DNA of 16,751 nt from an uncultured Eubacteriales bacterium (GTDB taxonomy: Bacteria > Bacillota > Clostridia > Christensenellales > CAG-138). The stretch is taken from the NCBI GenBank assembly GCA_900550525.1, contig URSN01000035.1, forward strand, positions 1 through 16,751, read 5' to 3'. Of this stretch, positions 7,624-14,754 are shown piece by piece. The notes under the pieces were generated by a model. It saw only the letters and a program-made list of their open reading frames with translations. It made no database searches and was not told where the DNA came from. Position 1 is the first letter of the stretch, and each line of letters begins with the position of its first letter. The position numbers and the translations under genes are program-made.

Positions 7624-8061
7624 ATGCGCATTCAGGACAAAGCGCAATTTGACAAAGAAAACGTGTTCGGCTTAGGGCAGCCGAACACGGCCTACGCCCG
7701 GTATTTTACCGGCAATTCTTACTTAAACCCGCTGACGAAGGCGGGCGAGTGCCCGGTATTTCTGGCCAACGTCACCTTTGAGCCGGGCTGCCGCAACAAC
7801 TGGCACATCCACCACGCCAAAAGCGGCGGCGGCCAGATTTTGATCTGCACCGCCGGGGAGGGCTGGTATCAGGAGGAGGGCAGGGAAGCCGTCAGCCTGA
7901 CGCCCGGCATGGCCGTCACCATCCCGGCCGGGGTCAAGCACTGGCACGGCGCCAAAAGGGACAGCTGGTTCTCGCATATTGCCGTCGAGGTTCCGGGCGA
8001 GGAGACATCCAATGAGTGGTGCGAGCCGGTGGACGGCGCGGCCTACAACGCTCTGGCGTAA
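7624..8061 (+). CDS. Cupin domain protein
   Basis: This 145-residue single-domain cupin has the first motif at residues 57-79 (RNNWHIHHAKSGGGQILIC..GEG) with probable metal ligands H61, H63 or H64, and Q71 in the place often held by glutamate. The second motif is at 95-108 (GMAVTIPAGVKHWH) with H106 as the last ligand. The metal and substrate are unknown. Small cupins of this type are common partners of CMD-family proteins and flavodoxins. The ATG follows AGGAGG (7611-7616) by seven bases. It is the last intact gene of the operon; an aldo/keto reductase start follows directly. Confidence 0.9.
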   Translation: MRIQDKAQFDKENVFGLGQPNTAYARYFTGNSYLNPLTKAGECPVFLANVTFEPGCRNNWHIHHAKSGGGQILICTAGEGWYQEEGREAVSLTPGMAVTIPAGVKHWHGAKRDSWFSHIAVEVPGEETSNEWCEPVDGAAYNALA

Positions 8062-8070
8062 GGAGCGGCA

Positions 8071-8190
8071 TTGCGATACATAAAGCCGGGCAAATCCGAC
8101 CTGACCGTCTCCGCATCCACATGGGATTGGGCAATCCGTCCGGATACCGCCGCGGGCGCGCAGGGCCCGATCATGGCGCTGTCAATTGCA
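8071..8190 (+). pseudogene. Aldo/keto reductase, 5' remnant
   Basis: Directly behind the cupin stop, AAGGAG (8060-8065) precedes a TTG at 8071 that opens the frame LRYIKPGKSDLTVSA, the hallmark N-terminus of aldo/keto reductases (compare M-x-Y-R-x-L-G-K-T-D-L-x-V-S). After about 20 residues the match fades (STWDWAIRPDTAAGAQGP), with no TIM-barrel catalytic motifs. The frame then runs into the 3' end of the convergent repeat-protein gene at about 8207. A full enzyme has about 300 residues, so over 80 percent is missing. The right border is approximate. Confidence 0.65.
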
Positions 8191-8198
8191 AAGGCATG

Positions 8199-8229
8199 CG
8201 GCGCGCCCTATTCCGGCGCGCCGCCTTTT
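8199..8229. terminator. Hairpin at the end of the convergent genes
   Basis: Two copies of GGCGCGCC (8200-8207 and 8215-8222) pair around a seven-base loop that contains the stop codon of the minus-strand repeat gene (CTA at 8208-8210). Outer bases can extend the pairing (AAGG on the left, CCTTTT on the right) with a four-base bulge. The plus-strand side is followed by TTTT only. It is likely a weak, two-way transcription stop. Confidence 0.45.
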
Positions 8230-10505
8230 GCATCGCCGCCTGCCTGCGCGGGCTCGATGCTGTCCGGCGGGGGAGCATACCGCCCTGCGATGGGCTTCAT
8301 TTTATCGATCGGATAGGGGGAGGCGATGCGGCGGCAGCGGCAGACGGAGAGGACCTCTGCGACGCACAGCATCCCGTTTTTCCCGACCGGGACGACGACC
8401 CGGTCGCCGATGTCGATCGTGGCGTCGTCCGTGCGGTAGTTGTATACCTGCGCGCTGCCGGCGAGCTGTACGCCGCAGACGCGGTATTGCGCCGTATCCT
8501 GCGCATCCACACGCCGCTGCGCCTCCTGCGCCTGCCGCGCGCGCGTGCGCGCGGCGGCGATGGCGGCCAGCAGCGCGGCCTCTTCCTCGAATTTGTGCGG
8601 ATCGATGCCAAAGCGCAGCGCCTCGGCCCGGTGCGCCGCGCGCCAGATCTCGCGCCGCGCATCCTCGGGAGCGGCCGCCGCTTCCCGTCCCGCCGGAGAC
8701 GCCGGATCCGGCGCGGCGGCGCTTTGCCCGGTAGTTTCCGCCGTGATTCGGCATGGTATGCAGATCGCGTCCGACTCCTCCCTGGCCGCTGCGGCGAACG
8801 CCGCCGCTTCCTGCGCAAGCTCCGGCAGCACGCGCTGCGCCCGCGCAGACTCGATCTGATGCAGGGAGGGGACGGCCTGCTCGAGGAAGGCGCGCATGGC
8901 CTCCGGGGTGATCTGCCTGAGGCGGCAGCGGATGACGAACGACCGCACGATCTCCCGCAGATCGCGCGTCAGGCCCCTCGGGTTGCACAGGATCGCCCGC
9001 AGGATCGCGCCCGCCTCCTGCGGCGCTCCGTCCGCCAGCGCCTCTACGGCAAGGAGCTCGCATTTTGATGCGGGAAATGCCGGCCCGTTCGTCAGCAGGC
9101 CCGCGGCAAACGCCGGGTCGGAGCCGAGCGCGTGGGCGGTAAGCCGCATAAACTCCGGCGGGAAGTCGTCGATATGGATGAGTAGATCGTTGTACGGCGT
9201 GCAGAAATCCTGCATATACGCCTGATAGGGACCGAACTCCGCGATAAGCCAGCGCCAGACCTCAACGGCCAGCGCGGCGTCCGCCTCCGCAAGCTCCAGC
9301 AGCAGGTCGCGCACGTAGGTGAGCGGCTCGCCGTCCTCGTCCGGCACCTCGATGGGGAGGGTAAAGTTTTCCTTGGCGGCCTGTGCAAAGAGAAAACCCT
9401 TGTACATCGTGAGGTATCTGCCGGCGACGGTTCCGGAATGGAGGATGAACTCGCAGCGACCGGCGATGTCCCGGTTGAGCCGCTGCCAGCGGACGGCGTC
9501 CGGCGCATGCCGCATCTGGTAAAGGAATTTTGCGGCGGCGTACTGGCGTACGGTGCCCTGCTCATCGCGGCGGATGCCGACGGCGGCCTCCGCCTGTGCG
9601 AGCGCCCGCTCATAGGCGGTTTTCGTCGGGTAGTTGGCCGGGTAGACGCCAAGCTCCGCCGCAAGCGCTTCGGTATCGCCGCAGTCATCCCGCCAGCCGC
9701 CCTGTGCGGCGGCAAGGGCGGCGTCAAACGCGGCTTCATCCGCAAAGCCGGCCGTGTCCAGCCCGGAGCGCAGCCCCTCCGCCCGGCGGACGTCCCGCCA
9801 GTTTGAGCCGGGCCGCTCCGATTGTTCCGGCCGCTGCGCCGCATCCGGCGGCCGGCGGCCGCATAGCGCCTCCCGGATCGCCTGCTCGAGCGCCTCGGCG
9901 CGCTCATCTTCATCCGCATATTGCTCCGGGTTTACGCCATAGCGTGCATATGCGCCGCTGTCGCCCCTCAGGCGTTCCGCCATGGCGCTGGCAAGATCGT
10001 CGTTAAAATCGTCCTCGTCGTCGTACTCTTCGGGGTCCACGCCATAGGCCGCTCCCTCAGCCCGGCGGGCGTCCTGCCATTGACGCTGCCGCGCCTGCTC
10101 GAGCGCGTCCTCAAAATCGTCCTCGTCGTCGTAATACTCCGGGTTCACGCCAAGCGCCGTTCCCTCGGCCTGGCGGCGGGCCTGCCATTTGCGGCGGATC
10201 GCCTCCTCGCGCGCGTCCTCGCGCGCCACCTCGAGCTCAAATTCAAAATCCCGCTCGTCGTCGTAGAGTGTTGGATCTATGTCGTAGCGCATGCCCTCGG
10301 CGCGGCGGCGCGTCTGCCACTGCCGGCGCCGCGCCTCTTCGAGCGCTTCCTCGTACGCCTCCGCCTGCGCCTGCTCGAGGACGTCGCCGTAGAGCTCGCC
10401 AAAACGCTCGTCCACCAGCGCGTCCAGCTCCTCAGCGGTGGGCTCGCGCGTGGGTGCGAGGGCTTCCGCCAGCATCAGGGTTTCAAAATCCGGGAAGATA
10501 TCCAT
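8208..10505 (-). CDS. Large acidic repeat protein of unknown function
   Basis: This 765-residue protein has no signal peptide or membrane segment and is probably cytoplasmic. Residues about 63-310 hold six related units of about 36-44 residues, consensus W-x3-RRAEG-x3-YG(V/I)(D/N)P-x2-YDDEDDF-x3-L, with cores at 74, 118, 154, 189, 247 and 285; a seventh stands apart at 621-650 (WRAAHRAEALRFGIDPHKF). Residues about 320-570 are a helical region without a motif I know, including DFCTPYNDLLIHIDDFPPEF. Residues 673-742 look like a small beta domain (IDIGDRVVVPVGKNG...VAEVLSV...YPIDKMKPI) resembling PriA-type N-terminal or similar barrel domains. I chose the ATG at 10505 because AGGAGG lies six bases upstream; an ATG at 10556 has no such site. 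YGIDP-type repeats occur in clostridial hypothetical proteins. A scaffold role is possible; function unknown. Confidence 0.8.
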   Translation of the reverse strand: MDIFPDFETLMLAEALAPTREPTAEELDALVDERFGELYGDVLEQAQAEAYEEALEEARRRQWQTRRRAEGMRYDIDPTLYDDERDFEFELEVAREDAREEAIRRKWQARRQAEGTALGVNPEYYDDEDDFEDALEQARQRQWQDARRAEGAAYGVDPEEYDDEDDFNDDLASAMAERLRGDSGAYARYGVNPEQYADEDERAEALEQAIREALCGRRPPDAAQRPEQSERPGSNWRDVRRAEGLRSGLDTAGFADEAAFDAALAAAQGGWRDDCGDTEALAAELGVYPANYPTKTAYERALAQAEAAVGIRRDEQGTVRQYAAAKFLYQMRHAPDAVRWQRLNRDIAGRCEFILHSGTVAGRYLTMYKGFLFAQAAKENFTLPIEVPDEDGEPLTYVRDLLLELAEADAALAVEVWRWLIAEFGPYQAYMQDFCTPYNDLLIHIDDFPPEFMRLTAHALGSDPAFAAGLLTNGPAFPASKCELLAVEALADGAPQEAGAILRAILCNPRGLTRDLREIVRSFVIRCRLRQITPEAMRAFLEQAVPSLHQIESARAQRVLPELAQEAAAFAAAAREESDAICIPCRITAETTGQSAAAPDPASPAGREAAAAPEDARREIWRAAHRAEALRFGIDPHKFEEEAALLAAIAAARTRARQAQEAQRRVDAQDTAQYRVCGVQLAGSAQVYNYRTDDATIDIGDRVVVPVGKNGMLCVAEVLSVCRCRRIASPYPIDKMKPIAGRYAPPPDSIEPAQAGGDAKGGAPE
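10005..10265. repeat. DNA-level direct repeats inside the repeat-protein gene
   Basis: An identical 21-base sequence (AAAATCGTCCTCGTCGTCGT plus A) occurs at 10005-10025 and 10113-10133, 108 bases or 36 codons apart. A third copy at 10245-10265 differs at only three central bases. They encode the YDDEDDF core on the minus strand and include short GTC/CTC triplet runs. Such identity at the DNA level suggests recent duplication or gene conversion of units. Confidence 0.85.
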
Positions 10506-10554
10506 GGACGGCCTCCTCTCGTGCCGGACGCTTGTTTTGGGGCGGGGACGGGAC

Positions 10555-10589
10555 AAAAAGCGCGCCGGGACGGGAGGGCCCGCCCCGGC
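10555..10589 (-). terminator. Terminator behind tRNA-Leu
   Basis: On the minus strand, GCCGGGGCGGG (10589 to 10579) pairs with CCCGTCCCGGC (10574 to 10564) around CCCT, 11 pairs with one G-U, followed by GCGC and five T residues (10559-10555). It follows the tRNA-Leu gene at once, so the repeat-protein gene behind it should need its own promoter; none is obvious in 10506-10554. Confidence 0.8.
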
Positions 10590-10590
10590 G

Positions 10591-10673
10591 TGGTGCGGCC
10601 GGCGGGATTTGAACCCGCAAGCTTTCGCCGGCGGATTTTAAGTCCGCTGTGTATGCCGTTCCACCACGGCCGC
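10591..10673 (-). tRNA. tRNA-Leu (anticodon UAA)
   Basis: The minus strand folds into a full cloverleaf: acceptor GCGGCCG/CGGCCGC with discriminator A and encoded CCA (10593-10591), anticodon stem GCGGA/TCCGC around the loop CTTAAAA (anticodon TAA, 10640-10638), a long variable arm typical of class II tRNAs, and a perfect T stem GCGGG/CCCGC around TTCAAAT. A -10-like TACAAT (10690-10685) lies just upstream but without a matching -35, so it may be made from the darA transcript. Confidence 0.95.
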
Positions 10674-10725
10674 ACGCAGGGTCGATTGTAGCGCCGCGCC
10701 CCGCCATGCGGCGGATGGGGCGGGA

Positions 10726-11052
10726 TCAGAACCGGTGGAATTCGTCCACGTTGACGATGAACACCGTCGCGCCGCCGATGGTGATCTGGATGGGGATGGC
10801 GGCCGCCTCGATCGGGTGCGCGATGCCCGTGGAAGGCACGGTGACGGAGTGGCGGCGGCTGGACTTTTCACGGATCACGTCCAGCGCGGTTTGCAGCCGG
10901 TCCGCCTCGACGCCGATCATCAGCGTCGTATTCCCGCCGCTGAGAAAACCGCCGACGCTGGAGATGCGCGTGACGCTGATCTCATGCTCGATCAGGGCGC
11001 GGATCAGGGGCTTGGTGTCCTCTTTTTGCACGATTGCGAATACGAGCTTCAT
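10726..11052 (-). CDS. darA: Cyclic-di-AMP receptor DarA/PstA (PII-like)
   Basis: This 108-residue protein matches the DarA/PstA family, soluble trimeric PII-like proteins that bind cyclic-di-AMP at subunit interfaces. It begins MKLVFAIVQKEDTKPLIRAL and shows T28 and the binding-loop motif GGFLSGGNTT (34-43; F36, L37, N41), which line the nucleotide pocket in known structures. The long B- and T-loops and the C-terminal TVFIVNVDEFHRF also fit. Family members have about 109 residues, so it is complete. AAGGAGG (11068-11062) stands nine bases before the ATG. The downstream target of DarA is not settled in any organism. It is divergent from the polysaccharide deacetylase gene, which is consistent with, but does not prove, a link between c-di-AMP and the cell wall. 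Confidence 0.95.
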   Translation of the reverse strand: MKLVFAIVQKEDTKPLIRALIEHEISVTRISSVGGFLSGGNTTLMIGVEADRLQTALDVIREKSSRRHSVTVPSTGIAHPIEAAAIPIQITIGGATVFIVNVDEFHRF

Positions 11053-11083
11053 GGTGCGGGACCTCCTTGGATGGGATGCTTTC

Positions 11084-11112
11084 ATTATAGCAGACGCGGC
11101 GGCGGACGGCAA
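11084..11112 (-). promoter_or_regulatory. Promoter of darA
   Basis: On the minus strand, TTGCCG (11112-11107) and a perfect TATAAT (11089-11084) are separated by 17 bases. The start of darA follows 31 bases after the -10 box. Confidence 0.7.
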
Positions 11113-11178
11113 CCCTCCGCGCCCGGCCGCGCGCGCACCGGTTTTGCCGCGCGCATCCGCGCGGCCGCGCAGTGATTT

Positions 11179-11206
11179 TTGTGACTTGTGTCGCATAAAG
11201 TACAAT
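11179..11206 (+). promoter_or_regulatory. Promoter of the polysaccharide deacetylase gene
   Basis: TTGTGA (11179-11184) and TACAAT (11201-11206) are separated by 16 bases. They lie 24 bases before the GTG start and point away from the darA promoter. Confidence 0.55.
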
Positions 11207-11230
11207 AGCTTGGATTTGGGGGTAGATGGG

Positions 11231-12049
11231 GTGCGGATCGTTGTCGTAAAAAAGAAGACGCTGCTGGTCGCTCTTGTGGGACTTCTTGCGTGCGCCGCTG
11301 CGGTGGCGCTGACGGTGTGGCTCTCTGACGCGGGATTGCTGCCCACGATGGCGCGCATGGCGCAGGTGGAGGAATACGAGCTGAACGTGCTGCCGGGCAA
11401 GAAGCGCGAGCTGCCGGTGTACAGCGTGGAGCGGCCGGATCAGAAGATCGCGCTCACCATCGACGCCGCCTGGGAGGACGACAAGACGGCGTTCATCCTG
11501 GAGACGCTCGCCCGTTACGACGTCAAGGCGACGTTCTTCCTCTGCGGCGTATGGGTGGAGGCATATCCCGAGCATGTGAAGGAGATCGCCGCCGCGGGGC
11601 ATGAGATCGGCAACCACAGCCTGACCCATCCGCACATGAACGAGCTCACCGCCGAGCAGGTGCAGCAGGAGATCTCCGCGCTCGACGATCAGATCGAGGC
11701 GCTCACCGGCAAGCGGTGCACAAAGTTCCGCGCGCCCTATGGCGAATACAACGACACCGTCATCAAGGCCGTGCGCGCGCTGGGGTATGAGGCGGTCCAG
11801 TGGGACGTGGACACCATCGACTGGAAGAAGGAGCGCAGCGCCGCGGCCATCCTCGAGACCGTCCTGCCGCGCCTCGCGCCCGGCAGCATCATCCTCTGCC
11901 ACAACAACGGCTACCAGATCGAGGAATACCTGCCCACGCTCATCGAGCAGGCGCAGGAGGCGGGCTACGAGTTCGTCACGGGCGACGAGCTGCTGCTCGA
12001 CGGCGCCACCACCATCGACGCAAATGGCCGCCAGCAGCCTGCCGCCTGA
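11231..12049 (+). CDS. Polysaccharide deacetylase, NodB domain (PdaB-like)
   Basis: This 272-residue membrane-anchored enzyme should remove N-acetyl groups from a cell-wall glycan. Basic residues and one hydrophobic helix (about 10-31) form an uncleaved anchor; the NodB domain covers about 70-255. Motif 1 reads TIDAAWEDD (76-84): D78 is kept but the second aspartate of the usual TFDDG is alanine, as in the PdaB-like sporulation group. Motif 2 is HSLTH (129-133), giving metal ligands H129 and H133; motif 3 is RAPYGEY (167-173); motif 4 is WDVDTIDW (191-198); motif 5 is IILCHNN (220-226) with H224. The GTG at 11231 gives the natural anchor; only GGGGGT precedes it, so the binding site is weak. 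The frame is open far upstream without homology. Confidence 0.88.
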   Translation: MRIVVVKKKTLLVALVGLLACAAAVALTVWLSDAGLLPTMARMAQVEEYELNVLPGKKRELPVYSVERPDQKIALTIDAAWEDDKTAFILETLARYDVKATFFLCGVWVEAYPEHVKEIAAAGHEIGNHSLTHPHMNELTAEQVQQEISALDDQIEALTGKRCTKFRAPYGEYNDTVIKAVRALGYEAVQWDVDTIDWKKERSAAAILETVLPRLAPGSIILCHNNGYQIEEYLPTLIEQAQEAGYEFVTGDELLLDGATTIDANGRQQPAA

Positions 12050-12088
12050 GGCCGCGCGTGCCTGCGCGCGCAGCGGGCGCGCTCAGGC
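12044..12088. promoter_or_regulatory. GC-rich hairpin straddling the deacetylase stop
   Basis: GCCTGAG (12044-12050, containing the TGA stop) pairs with CTCAGGC (12082-12088), with further imperfect CGCGCG/GCGCGC pairing inside. No U-run follows, so termination would be weak. The right arm ends directly at the queA -35 box. Confidence 0.4.
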
Positions 12089-12117
12089 TTGTAAAAGGGC
12101 GCGCGCTGCTCTATAAT
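12089..12117 (+). promoter_or_regulatory. Promoter of the queA-tgt-tsaEB-rimI operon
   Basis: TTGTAA (12089-12094) and a perfect TATAAT (12112-12117) are separated by 17 bases. The leader to the queA start would be only about 26 bases, too short for a preQ1 riboswitch. Confidence 0.75.
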
Positions 12118-12149
12118 ATAGGGCAGTAAACGGATGGAGCGGGGAACGC

Positions 12150-13175
12150 TTGAACACCAGCGACTTTTTTTACGACCTGCCGCCGGAGCTGATCGCGCAG
12201 ACGCCGGCGGCGGAGCGCGCGGCCTCGCGGCTGCTCATCTACAACCGGAGCACGCAGTCGGTTACCGACGGCGTGTTTTCCGATATTACGAATCATCTGC
12301 ATGCGGGCGATGTGCTCGTGCGCAACACCACGCGCGTCATCCCGGCGCGCCTGATCGGCACGCGCGAGCAGACCGGCGGCCATATGGAGTTCCTGCTGCT
12401 GCGCCGCACGGAGGGCGACCGGTGGGAGTGCCTGGCAAAGCCGGCGCGCCGCGCGCGCCCCGGGCAGGAGTACCGCGTGGGGGAGGAACTCTGCGTCCGC
12501 ATCCTGGGCGATACCGCCGCCGAGGGCGGCAAGCTCGTGGAGATGCGCTACGAAGGCGTGTTCGAGGAGGTGCTCGAGCGCGTCGGGCAGACGCCCCTGC
12601 CGCCCTACATCACCGAGCGGCTGGACGATCCGGAACGCTATCAGACCGTCTATGCGCGCGAGCGCGGCTCAGCCGCCGCGCCGACGGCGGGGCTGCATTT
12701 TACCGAGGCGCTGCTCGAGCAGCTGCGCGCGCAGGGCGTGCAGATCGTCGATGTGCTGCTGCACGTCGGTCTGGGCACGTTCCGCCCGGTCACGGCCGAG
12801 CGCGTGGAGGATCACCATATGCACGCCGAATACTGCGAGGTGACGGAGGAGGCTGCGCGGCGGATCAACGCGGCGCGCGCTTGCGGCGGCCGCATCGTCG
12901 CGGTGGGGACGACCACCGTGCGCACGCTCGAGAGCGCGGCCGCACCGGACGGGCAGGTGCGTCCCTTCGCGGGGCAGACGGACATCTTCATCACGCCGGG
13001 CTACCGCTTTCGCGCCGTGGACGCGCTGATCACCAACTTCCACCTGCCGGGCTCCACGCTGCTCATGCTCGTGTCCGCCCTGGCCGGGCGGGAGGAGATG
13101 CTGCGCGCCTACCGGCACGCGGTGCAGGAGCGATACCGCTTTTTCAGCTTTGGCGACGCCATGCTGATCGAATAG
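12150..13175 (+). CDS. queA: S-adenosylmethionine:tRNA ribosyltransferase-isomerase QueA
   Basis: QueA transfers and rearranges the ribosyl group of S-adenosylmethionine onto preQ1 at position 34 of tRNAs with GUN anticodons, giving epoxyqueuosine in the cytoplasm. The 341-residue length is normal. The N-terminus [28 protein letters not shown] is characteristic, followed by [60 protein letters not shown] and [21 protein letters not shown], and the usual end [12 protein letters not shown]. The start is TTG at 12150, placed by homology; GGAG (12136-12139) lies ten bases upstream. A longer frame from an ATG at 12134 is in another phase and is a shadow. It is nine bases from tgt, forming a queuosine pair. 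Confidence 0.97.
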   Translation: MNTSDFFYDLPPELIAQTPAAERAASRLLIYNRSTQSVTDGVFSDITNHLHAGDVLVRNTTRVIPARLIGTREQTGGHMEFLLLRRTEGDRWECLAKPARRARPGQEYRVGEELCVRILGDTAAEGGKLVEMRYEGVFEEVLERVGQTPLPPYITERLDDPERYQTVYARERGSAAAPTAGLHFTEALLEQLRAQGVQIVDVLLHVGLGTFRPVTAERVEDHHMHAEYCEVTEEAARRINAARACGGRIVAVGTTTVRTLESAAAPDGQVRPFAGQTDIFITPGYRFRAVDALITNFHLPGSTLLMLVSALAGREEMLRAYRHAVQERYRFFSFGDAMLIE

Positions 13176-13183
13176 GAGGACGT

Positions 13184-14305
13184 ATGGAGCCGCTTCGCTT
13201 TGAACTGGTCAAGACGTGCCGCCAGTCCGGCGCGCGTCTCGGATTGCTGCACACGCCGCACGGCACGGTGGAAACGCCCTGCTACATGCCCGTGGGCACG
13301 CAGGCGACCGTAAAGGCCATGACGCCGCGCGAGCTGAAGGAGGCCGGCGCGGGCGTCGTCCTGGCCAACACCTACCATCTCTACCTGCGGCCCGGCCACA
13401 GGCTCGTGGAGGAGGCGGGCGGGCTGCACGCGTTCATGCGCTATGACGGGCCCATGCTCACCGACAGCGGCGGCTTCCAGGTGTTCAGCCTGGCGAAGAT
13501 GAACGACATCCGCGAGGACGGCGTGATGTTCCGCTCGCACGTGGACGGCAGCAGCCATTTCTTTACGCCCGAAAAGGTCATGGAGATCGAGCAGGCGCTC
13601 GGCGCGGACATCGCCATGTGCTTTGACGAGTGCGCGCCCTTCCCCAGCGACCACGCCTATACGCTGCGCGCCATGCAGCGCACGCACCGCTGGGCGCAGC
13701 GCTGCCGCGCGGCGCACACGCGGCCGGATCAGGCGCTGTTCGGCATCGTGCAGGGCGGGATGTACCGCGACCTGCGCATCGAGAGTGCCAGGACGCTTGC
13801 GGCGATGGATTTCCCGGGTTATGGCATCGGCGGGCTGAGTGTGGGCGAGCCAAAGCCCGTCATGTACCGGATGCTCGAGGAGCTGATGCCGTATCTGCCG
13901 GCGGACAGGCCGCGCTACCTGATGGGCGTCGGCAGCCCGGACTGCCTGCTCGAGGGCGTGCTGCGCGGCGTGGACATGTTCGACTGCGTGCTCCAGACGC
14001 GCAGCGCGCGCAACGGCCTCGCGCTCACGCGCGGCGGCCGCCTCATCCTGCGCAACGCCAAATATGAGCGGGACTTTTCCCCCATCGAGGAGGGGTGCGA
14101 CTGCTACGCCTGCCGCACGGGCTTTACGCGCGCGTATCTGCGCCACCTGTTCAAGGCGGGCGAGATCCTCGCCGCGCAGCTGGTGACCATGCACAACATC
14201 CGCTTCACGCTGCGCCTGATGGAGGATGTGCGGCAGGCCATCCGCGAGGACCGGTTCGGCGATTTTGCGGCGCAGCTGCTGGAGGGAGGCATCTACCCGG
14301 CATGA
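13184..14305 (+). CDS. tgt: tRNA-guanine transglycosylase (Tgt)
   Basis: Tgt exchanges guanine-34 for preQ1 in Asp, Asn, His and Tyr tRNAs, the step before QueA. The 373-residue length is typical. Visible sites are the general acid D94 in DSGGFQ (94-99), FGIVQGG (186-192), GLSVGEP (217-223), the nucleophile D267 in DMFDCVL, and the zinc site C305, C307, C310 and H337 in C-x-C-x2-C...H. Residues 271-277 read QTRSARN where the family usually has PTR. The ATG follows AGGAGGA (13174-13180) by three bases from its end, about six from AGGAGG. The last codons overlap tsaE as ATGA. The His tRNA substrate gene lies about 2.3 kb downstream. Confidence 0.97.
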   Translation: MEPLRFELVKTCRQSGARLGLLHTPHGTVETPCYMPVGTQATVKAMTPRELKEAGAGVVLANTYHLYLRPGHRLVEEAGGLHAFMRYDGPMLTDSGGFQVFSLAKMNDIREDGVMFRSHVDGSSHFFTPEKVMEIEQALGADIAMCFDECAPFPSDHAYTLRAMQRTHRWAQRCRAAHTRPDQALFGIVQGGMYRDLRIESARTLAAMDFPGYGIGGLSVGEPKPVMYRMLEELMPYLPADRPRYLMGVGSPDCLLEGVLRGVDMFDCVLQTRSARNGLALTRGGRLILRNAKYERDFSPIEEGCDCYACRTGFTRAYLRHLFKAGEILAAQLVTMHNIRFTLRLMEDVRQAIREDRFGDFAAQLLEGGIYPA

Positions 14306-14754
14306 AGGAGCGGGAGTTCGTCTGCCATAGCGAGCAGGAGATGCTCGCACTGGGCGGCCGGCTGTGCCGCGCGCTGTTCCCCGGCGCCCTCGTGGCGCTG
14401 CACGGCGGCCTCGGCGCGGGCAAGACGGCGCTCGTGCGCGGCATGGGGCGCGCGCTGGGCGTGCAGGAGGTGCCGAGCCCCACCTTCGCCAACGTGCAGG
14501 AATACGCCAGCACGCCGCGCCTCATCCACTTTGACGCCTACCGCCTGGCCGGCGCGGACGAGCTGTACGCCGTCGGCTTTGACGACTATCTGCGCGAGGA
14601 GGCGATCATCGCCATGGAGTGGGCGGAGCTGGTCGCGGACGCGCTGCCGCGCGAGCGGCTGTCCGTTTGCTTCGAGGGCGACGGGGAGGCGCCGCGGCGC
14701 GTGACGCTTACCGCCGCGGGCGCAGCCTATGAGGAGGTGCTGGACCGGTTATGA
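14302..14754 (+). CDS. tsaE: tRNA t6A biosynthesis ATPase TsaE
   Basis: TsaE is the small P-loop ATPase that resets the TsaB-TsaD complex during formation of N6-threonylcarbamoyladenosine at A37 of ANN-decoding tRNAs. The 150-residue protein shows Walker A GGLGAGKT (35-42), SPTF (59-62), HFDAYRL (76-82), GFDDYL and EWAE (106-109), all typical of the family. The start overlaps the tgt stop and the stop overlaps the tsaB start, each by four bases (ATGA), so the three are translationally coupled. The essential partner TsaD is not in the window. Confidence 0.95.
   Translation: MKEREFVCHSEQEMLALGGRLCRALFPGALVALHGGLGAGKTALVRGMGRALGVQEVPSPTFANVQEYASTPRLIHFDAYRLAGADELYAVGFDDYLREEAIIAMEWAELVADALPRERLSVCFEGDGEAPRRVTLTAAGAAYEEVLDRL

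Noticed and set aside
8016-9068. Plus-strand open frame of 350 codons beginning inside the cupin gene
   Set aside because: It is Arg-rich, low in motif content, and antisense to the repeat protein, which has a ribosome binding site and regular repeats.
10649-11230. Upstream extension of the deacetylase frame through darA and its promoter
   Set aside because: It reads antisense to darA and lacks homology. The GTG at 11231 directly precedes a normal membrane anchor.
12050-12149. preQ1 riboswitch before queA
   Set aside because: The promoter leaves a leader of only about 26 bases, and no preQ1 aptamer pattern is visible.
12134-14305. Single 723-codon frame joining the queA region to tgt
   Set aside because: Over queA it reads the wrong phase. 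QueA and Tgt are both complete as separate genes.
13109-14350. Minus-strand open frame of 413 codons over tgt
   Set aside because: It is the antisense shadow of tgt, whose catalytic and zinc residues are all visible on the plus strand.
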